Of a stretch of DNA of 64,000 bases, positions 60,616-64,000 are shown piece by piece. The stretch's first letter is position 1, and the number at the start of each line of letters is the position of its first letter. The notes below the pieces were generated by a model, which was not told the DNA's origin, ran no database searches, and saw only the letters and a program-made list of their open reading frames with translations. The translations under genes and the position numbers were made by a program. Location of the stretch: contig NC_045127.1 in NCBI RefSeq assembly GCF_007655135.1, positions 43,163,538-43,227,537 on the forward strand, in the 5' to 3' direction. This stretch comes from Punica granatum (Eukaryota; Streptophyta; Magnoliopsida; Myrtales; Lythraceae).

Positions 60616-61416
60616 TAGGGCCGGCAATTCGTATCGTGTCGTGTTTATACGTGTCGTGTCTAAACGGGTTCGTGTTATTGAAGTCATAACCCGTACACGA
60701 CACGATTATTAAACGGGTTAGGTTTTGAAAACCCGTACACGACACGGTTATATTCGTGTCAACCCGTACACGACATGTTTAAACCCGTTTATCGAAACGT
60801 GTCATAATAGGTACACGAATACACGACACGATTAAACCCGATTACCCGTACACGTTTATATGACCCGTTTATCCGATAAACCCATTTACCCGGACACGTT
60901 TACACGACCCATTTACCCATTCAATCCGGTTACCCGGACACGTTATACGACCCGTTTATCCGTTTATTTCCTCCATGCATTGCACAGTTGCACTGCAGCT
61001 CAACAAAATTTCAAACACCATCCAAATTATACTGAAAGCCAAACACAAGTCTCATCCATCAAAAACAAGTCCCAGTTCTCAATTATACTCATCCAAATTA
61101 TATTGAAAGCCAAGCCTATTGCCTCCGAAATTTCGAAATTAGGGTTAACCTAAGGATATTTTCGTAAATTCAGTTAGATAAACGGGTTAATGGGTTACAC
61201 GATTACAGTAACACGATTAAACACGGTTAAATAAACGGGTTTAATCGTGTATAATCGGGTTACACGGGTTCAACCCGCTAAGACACGTTTATTAATCGTG
61301 TCTAAACGGGTTGGACCCGTTTAACCCGAATATCAAAAATACCCAACCCAAACCCGTTTAACTCCGTGTCGTGTCCGTGTCGTGTAATCGTGTCGTATCA
61401 AATATTGCCGGCCCTA
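60616..61416. mobile_element. hAT-type non-autonomous transposon
   Basis: 801 bp with 13-bp inverted ends TAGGGCCGGCAAT. An exact 8-bp duplication, GTGGGAAG, lies at 60608-60615 and 61417-61424. End sequence and duplication length fit the hAT superfamily. Both arms are packed with ACACGA, CGTGT and AACGGGTT words in both orientations, likely transposase-binding repeats. Internal ORF 60860-61153 is a translation of these. No transposase. Confidence 0.9.
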
Positions 61417-61424
61417 GTGGGAAG

Positions 61425-62178
61425 GCACTAAAATTCTTGTCGTTGATAGTCGCTCCAGTCGGATTGGGAACTTCATCTTGTGGTCAAAAAGGAAAATCTC
61501 TATAATCAATTGATTTGATCTCCGATTAATTAAGGTCCTATTTTCGATAAGCTCACGAAGTTGCTTCAGTCACTACGAACTTATTTCATTTAGGTTTCAT
61601 CTTAATCTTAATCTTAATTACGAGATACTTTTAGCGGATTTAAAATTCCTTAGCTAGTATGAATAAAATACGGTCGCATACAAATACAGATAGGCAATTG
61701 CGACATATTTCGTTATTTCCAAAAGGTCCATTTTAATTTGTGTTCTTCGAGAGTCATCTATGAACATAGAATATTTACCTAAACATTAAGCAATGGCTTG
61801 CTCACTCAGGGAGAAATTCTATACTCATAATACAGCTTTGCTAGTAATCTAACAAGTGGTAATTTATCTTGTAACCATGTCGATTACCCGGAAATATTAC
61901 CAAGTAATGCACCAAAGCCCTCAGATCGGAATTTTTACCCTAGAAATATTACCAAGTAATGCTGCTATATCTACTAAACCAAATGTATGCTTCAGTTTCA
62001 GGGGTATTCCTCTTCACATAATCATTAATCAATCTTGGACTTTTCCATTTCTTGGAATGAAAATCACTGAAATTTTCTGTTTATCATTCATTCTTCTTTC
62101 TTTTTTCTTTTTTTTTTTGCTGCTATCATTTATTTAAAGCACCTCAACCTCTCCGATATCCCCGGCTCCTCGTGTGCC
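61425..62178. other. Intergenic / possible 5' region of next ORF
   Basis: A GAAATATTACCAAGTAATGC segment occurs twice (about 61891 and 61944). TATTTAAAG at about 62130, 45 bases before the ATG at 62179, could be a TATA box. A T-rich tract precedes it. ORF 61856-62137 is a weak, T-rich frame. Confidence 0.4.
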
Positions 62179-62619
62179 ATGGACCGAGACGCGGATCGGA
62201 TGAGGAGGCACACATCTCTGTTGGATGAAGAGATTAAAGGGCAAATGGATGAGAAATATTTCGACATCAGAAAGGAGTTGCAGGGCTTACTGTTAAAGGA
62301 TAGATCCCGACAAGATAAGAAGATGGAGATAAAGAAACAAGATAAGGCTAATGACAAGAGGTTCAAGTCTATGGAGCGCAAGATGGACCGAGGCTTCTCC
62401 ATGGTTCTGGACCGGCTTGAGAACATGCAGAAGAGGATGAAGATTGATGAGAGAAGCTGCTCCCCTCTGGTCGATCACGCTGCCCCTCACAAGGGTAAGG
62501 ACAAGCAGGTGAGACGCTCTCGAGAGGACTACGAAGACAACTCCTCCTCTTCCTCTTCCGAAGATGACGATGACGATGCAGTTCTTCCATACCTAGACCA
62601 TGAAGCATATGAGGCCTAA
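62179..62619 (+). CDS. Hypothetical charged coiled-coil protein
   Basis: An open 146-codon frame, ATG to TAA, with good codon texture in AT-rich surroundings. Residues 1-100 are Lys/Arg/Asp/Glu-rich with heptad-like Leu/Met spacing (MDEKYFDIRKELQGLLLKDR and SMERKMDRGFSMVLDRLENM), so probably helical or coiled-coil. A basic patch (HKGKDKQVRRSREDYEDN) follows, then a Ser run and an Asp/Glu run (SSSSSSEDDDDD) near 122-134, and a short tail. No catalytic motif or signal peptide. I do not recognise the family. It lies 230 bp before CACTA-like repeats, so it may be an exon of a transposon or a captured exon rather than a host gene. The start is the first ATG after a possible TATA box. Confidence 0.5.
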   Translation: MDRDADRMRRHTSLLDEEIKGQMDEKYFDIRKELQGLLLKDRSRQDKKMEIKKQDKANDKRFKSMERKMDRGFSMVLDRLENMQKRMKIDERSCSPLVDHAAPHKGKDKQVRRSREDYEDNSSSSSSEDDDDDAVLPYLDHEAYEA

Positions 62620-62839
62620 TCGTTTCTTATTTAGGTACTATCTACATTTTGTTCGGTAAAACTTGATAATGGACTTCGAGTAAACTTGGGTTGTGTTAGT
62701 CAGTTCGGATTGCATTTTGGATGTGTATCACTTGGGATGTGTTAGTCTGAACCTGAAGTGTGGATTGCATTTTGGATATTAATATTAATGTATGCAAGCT
62801 TTTTTTTTTTTTGGAGCAGTTTTTTATTTTATTTTATTT

Positions 62840-63260
62840 TGCTTGTATGGACGGATTACAGTCGGAATCAAAGACGTCTGTATGAACCTGGCTAACGAAT
62901 GCTATCTCAAATCCGTCTTAAAATTGTTACAGACGAAATATGCACGGATTCTCCTGTCTCAAATTTCGTCCGTAACATTTAGAGGCGGAATATAGACGAG
63001 AAGATCCGTTCATATACAGGCATACCTTTCCGTCTATAAATATTACAGCCGAAATATATTCCGTTTATATACTCCGTCTATAAATATTACAAACGAAAAT
63101 TTGAGATGGGAGCTTCCATCTCTTTGTAAAGACGGATTTATAGACAGCAAGTTCCGTCTCTACTTAGTACGGACGGATTATAGATGAATCCTATTTTGCA
63201 ACTCCATTTTCACGAACAGGCATGGATCCATCTGTAATCCGTCTCTAATCACTTTTTACA
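62840..63260. repeat. CACTA-like subterminal repeat block
   Basis: At least ten short words of the type GACGGATTATAGA, CCGTCTATAAATATTAC, CCGTCTCTA and AATCCGTCT occur in both orientations within 420 bp. En/Spm (CACTA) transposons carry such arrays just inside their ends for transposase binding. I do not find the CACTA terminus or a 3-bp duplication, so the element's edges and family are unproven. Confidence 0.5.
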
Positions 63261-64000
63261 CCTCTTATTCTATTGATCGTGCAATAAATTCAATAGGAAA
63301 ATTATTTTATGATTATCAAAAAGTAGTTTTATATACTTAGCAAATTAAGACATTTTTTCTACCGAAAAGATTAGGACATACTTTTAATAAATTAGTGCCT
63401 GCAAGGAAAAATTTTATTCATGTACCCTTTTAAATTTCTGTGATGTATTATGAGCTTTTAGATTATAAGATGTGAACAAAACTTCTAGTAATATACTTTA
63501 ATCTATTGATGAGATGATAACGTAAAATTCAATTATGATAAATGGTGTTAGAATTCATTCGGATTAATTAGTCAAAATTACTTTGTTTAATCTTTAGTGC
63601 AATAGAAACCCATAAATATGGGGCTCCTTTATCGTTCCAAGGAACCCCTCAATATAGGTCTCCTCTATCGTTTGACCCTGCCCCTTTTTCTGTGATTCAT
63701 GTTGACATGGGAATTATGTAAAAAATATTAAAATTTCTAATGTCTTATGATGATCTCTATAAATTGAAGTATTTTAAAAAAAAAACATGGAACTGAGAGT
63801 GAGCAGCACATTCCCGCGATACTACGTCTTGCCGTTATATATTAATAGTCAGCAACTTCTCAAATCCTGGGGAAAAGGTAATGCAGTTTTTTGTCAAATT
63901 TAGTGGCTATTTCTTTTTGAAATAAATATCATGTGCATGCATGAAATGATTATATAAATATGTACGATAGATTATATAATGATGTTTATTATAAATCTTG
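63261..64000. other. AT-rich intergenic, nothing supported
   Basis: A short near-repeat (GGGGCTCCTTTATCGTT / AGGTCTCCTCTATCGTT) lies at about 63620 and 63655. No gene or RNA is seen. Confidence 0.5.

Noticed and set aside
60860..61153. 97-codon ORF
   Set aside because: It is a translation of the AACGGGTT/ACACG repeats inside the hAT element.

Overview
The window is nuclear DNA from a flowering plant, most likely a eudicot. It is AT-rich, its genes contain introns, and it is full of plant transposons. It also holds a short insert of plastid rps8 DNA. I cannot name the species. Only one gene looks intact: a GH3-family acyl-acid amido synthetase of the JAR1 type on the minus strand (32949-35446, four coding exons, 573 residues). 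Nearly everything else is mobile DNA at different stages of decay, plus pieces of host genes.

Layout, left to right. 62-1238 is the broken 3' end of a tripeptidyl-peptidase II gene. 2992-24226 is a nest of retrotransposons. The outer shell is a minus-strand Ty1/copia element. Its 3' LTR is split by a 5.34-kb solo LTR (3524-8864, exact 5-bp target duplication). Its gag is split by a Tat/Ogre-like Ty3/gypsy element (about 13414-23266) that keeps gag and a 30-bp minisatellite but shows no pol. 24300-26700 holds an unrecognised coding-like remnant and the 5' end of another LTR element. 26737-27821 is a Pack-MULE carrying a broken copy of the start of a PUX10/FAF2-like UBX-domain gene. 28409-32005 is a Helitron-like element (28652-31758) with a MULE-type MITE inside it, flanked exactly on both sides by copies of one 245-bp sequence.

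After the GH3 gene and its promoter region (about 35.4-37 kb) comes AT-rich intergenic DNA with SINE remnants. A second copy of the giant solo LTR follows (40973-46504). It is 191 bp longer than the first, which matches one extra unit of an internal tandem repeat. 46.6-64 kb is intergenic DNA with a 1.25-kb inverted-repeat transposon, local tandem duplications, the plastid insert (about 52141-52345), SINEs, a LINE 3' end, a hAT element with a perfect 8-bp duplication (60616-61416), and a small acidic/basic ORF (62179-62619) next to a block of CACTA-like subterminal repeats.

The genes do not form an operon or pathway. The main biology is one jasmonate-type conjugating enzyme gene sitting between recent and old transposon insertions, two of which carry or flank captured host sequence.
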